Part shown: piece after piece, positions 63,401-64,000 of the stretch
Numbering within the stretch: the stretch's first letter is position 1
How the letters are laid out: the number at the start of each line of letters is the position of its first letter
From: Sphingobacteriales bacterium
Lineage (GTDB): Bacteria > Bacteroidota > Bacteroidia > Chitinophagales > UBA2359
DNA: 64,000 bases
Direction of reading: 5' to 3'
NCBI GenBank assembly: GCA_016700115.1
Contig: CP064999.1
Span: forward strand, 5,513,501-5,577,500
The notes under the pieces: generated by a model
Told to the model about the DNA's origin: nothing
The model's database searches: none
Seen by the model: only the letters and a program-made list of their open reading frames with translations
Translations under genes and position numbers: made by a program

Positions 63401-64000
63401 AATATACCAAATGTCGGTTGACCGAAGTTTCATTTTGTACCATTTGTACTCCCTGAGTAGCACTTATAGGCTGACAAACTACTGCACCATTTTCAACGGT
63501 GGCTGTGATGATATCGTTTACATCGGTAGACTCTATCAGGTTCACACTTAATACCCCAACAATTGTCATACTATATTGATAACATCGGGAATTGACCGAC
63601 CAAGCCGGAGGTGCAAACTCGGGATAGGTTAGATCGAAGGGATTTTGAACATATAGTTTATAGCCTTTTCCGGGTTCTAACATTTGTAGGTTTCCACTTG
63701 ACCAAGCTGCTCCATCGTATTGGGCAAATCCGTCAACCTGACTGCGAATCAGGTCATTTTGTGCAAAGTTGAGGTTGTTAAGAGCATCAACCACTTCGTC
63801 TTCAGTTTGTGATGTGTATCCGATCCAATTCCACCCGGGAGTAAGTGATATGGCATTCAAAGGTGCATCAACAGGTTCTCCTACCAAACAAACAACATCA
63901 GAAGTTGCAGCTATTTTAATGAGATAAGCTTTCTCATTTTCAATCGTTTGCAAAGAACCGATCCAACCTAAACCTTGCGTGTATTGGGCAAATCCATCTT
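60468..64000 (-). CDS. SprB-repeat T9SS-sorted giant protein (N-terminus outside)
   Basis: The last 1177 or so residues of a protein that continues past the right edge; the frame is open to the end. Two ricin- or Por-linked modules of the form GWNWIGYTSQTEDEVVDALN and VDGFAQYDGAAWSSGNLQML come first. A domain with many Cys and ISTPADGGTSDQLTPYATDW follows, then five clear SprB repeats (GTPPYTYLWSNGQTGTNATG type, each about 75 residues, with VTVTDANNC) and two weaker ones. The end is a T9SS type A sorting domain (MFIYPNPFKEETNIEMQ to MVLSR). SprB-type adhesins move over the cell surface in gliding flavobacteria. Whether this one does is inferred only. Confidence 0.92.
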   Translation of the reverse strand, partial: DGFAQYTQGLGWIGSLQTIENEKAYLIKIAATSDVVCLVGEPVDAPLNAISLTPGWNWIGYTSQTEDEVVDALNNLNFAQNDLIRSQVDGFAQYDGAAWSSGNLQMLEPGKGYKLYVQNPFDLTYPEFAPPAWSVNSRCYQYSMTIVGVLSVNLIESTDVNDIITATVENGAVVCQPISATQGVQMVQNETSVNRHLVYLNVYGDETSIGKPIQFEMYDASEDEVYVLTAPEDPESLDTLRFQPDAVLGRLQDPYIFPFSTCNQVDITSTTDVSCAGNDGSATVTVQMECGTRGRPCVNPSFISTPADGGTSDQLTPYATDWEDVRFQFLYTADELRAAGLTEGTISYIGFNVIQKLSVLPINGFTIKLQCTSMDALVPGTFVPSGTTVFEGPVTTVAGWNMHKLRYTYEWDGVSNIIIDVCYQQTNAEFYNDAIAVSETPYLSTLGMYDDDGFGGCDLTQAYYNYTKRPDIRFGICNVQYQWDDALLQTTPVASNLTPGTYNLVVSFGNGCVITHTVDINLIPPLTLNIPAPAMLNCFGDTNGTANVIASLGTPPYTYLWSNGQTGTNATGLNAGLHTVTVTDANNCDEVISVTITQPTEIAFNNIVVTNALCNGSANGAIALVAGGGTPPYSYLWSNGQTTVSISNLTAGSYTLTITDANNCAKTQTIAVTEPNPLLAANNTVNLLCNGDGNGTIALTPQGGTPPYSYLWNNGQTGITATGLSGGTYSVTVTDSHNCTFVLPNLAVLEPAAITSTNLQVPILCNGDANGSIILTPAGGTPPFSYLWSNGQTGNTATGLSGGTHSVTVTDANNCEEVFNIPFAEPTVLNALSTNSNLLCFGDNDASATATGVGGTPPYSYLWSNGQTTATATQLSSGNYTYTVTDANNCTFTGSVTVTEPPQFQVLSNGEVNEGNNGVIPTFYNVATIIFNGGTLPYNYQWNNIGYVTYQVTSPGVITVIYSEGAQWNLTVTDANGCGSSELTFTSNTTPNANELVNIFDYTISSDNGNGTGAIQLFVIGGTGPYTYEWSGPTGYTGPTSGVGLSTITGLVSGWYIVTITDSSNPSQGTIGWFWVPLQQRGRGKIAEDECSMFIYPNPFKEETNIEMQSGSNGLARLDVYSIKGEWIGQIFNGELVAATPATLKFNAGLLPDGVYICRMTMNNGTVITEKMVLSR

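Overview
The window is chromosomal DNA of a Bacteroidota bacterium, probably from the Saprospirales/Chitinophagales/Sphingobacteriales part of the phylum. The evidence is a type IX secretion (T9SS) core operon (porP-gldK-gldL-gldM-gldN), about ten proteins ending in a T9SS type A sorting domain, a SprB-repeat giant protein, promoters with the Bacteroidota TTTG / TAnnTTTG boxes, and start codons mostly without Shine-Dalgarno sequences. Family assignments come from reading translated motifs by eye; no database search was run.

Layout. 1-1245: right end of an IS4-like element. 1246-13631: a tandem array of three units on the minus strand, each a beta-helix gene (B) followed about 10 nt later by a T9SS-exported propeller/PKD gene (A). 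Unit 1 is interrupted upstream by an IS1634-type element flanked by a 53-bp duplication. Units 1 and 2 carry a nine-G tract that throws gene B out of frame, and unit 3 lacks its 5' half and promoter. 13970-24600: housekeeping and hypothetical genes (leuS, sodA, tadA, mnmD-like, a TIR-like/TPR protein), a 21-residue membrane micro-ORF with its own operator-like palindrome and terminator, a possible structured RNA, and two arrays repeating every 21 bp. 24591-32451: a second tandem array of three units, on the plus strand, pairing a beta-helix-tail protein (C) with a T9SS propeller protein (D); two of the three C genes are decapitated. 32604-50697: hutI, a secreted papain-like plus WG-repeat/caspase-like protease pair, a cyclophilin, hemW, TPR proteins, DUF3307, an orphan D12 adenine methylase, YciI, glmS, a MoxR ATPase and an M43 metalloprotease. 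50971-59161: a gldN paralogue, an IS982 element and the porP-gldKLMN operon. 59465-64000: a frameshifted Lrp/AsnC regulator, an anomalous class II tRNA gene with its own promoter and terminator, and a SprB-repeat protein running off the right edge.

How it fits together. The gld operon encodes the export machinery, and the A, C, D, M43 and SprB proteins carry the C-terminal signals it would recognise. The two triplicated arrays have near-identical and divergent blocks in mosaic, broken or promoterless copies, and a homopolymer switch in gene B. They look like a diversifying surface or secreted-protein locus. Several frameshifts lie in homopolymers, so sequencing error must be excluded before calling any of them biological.
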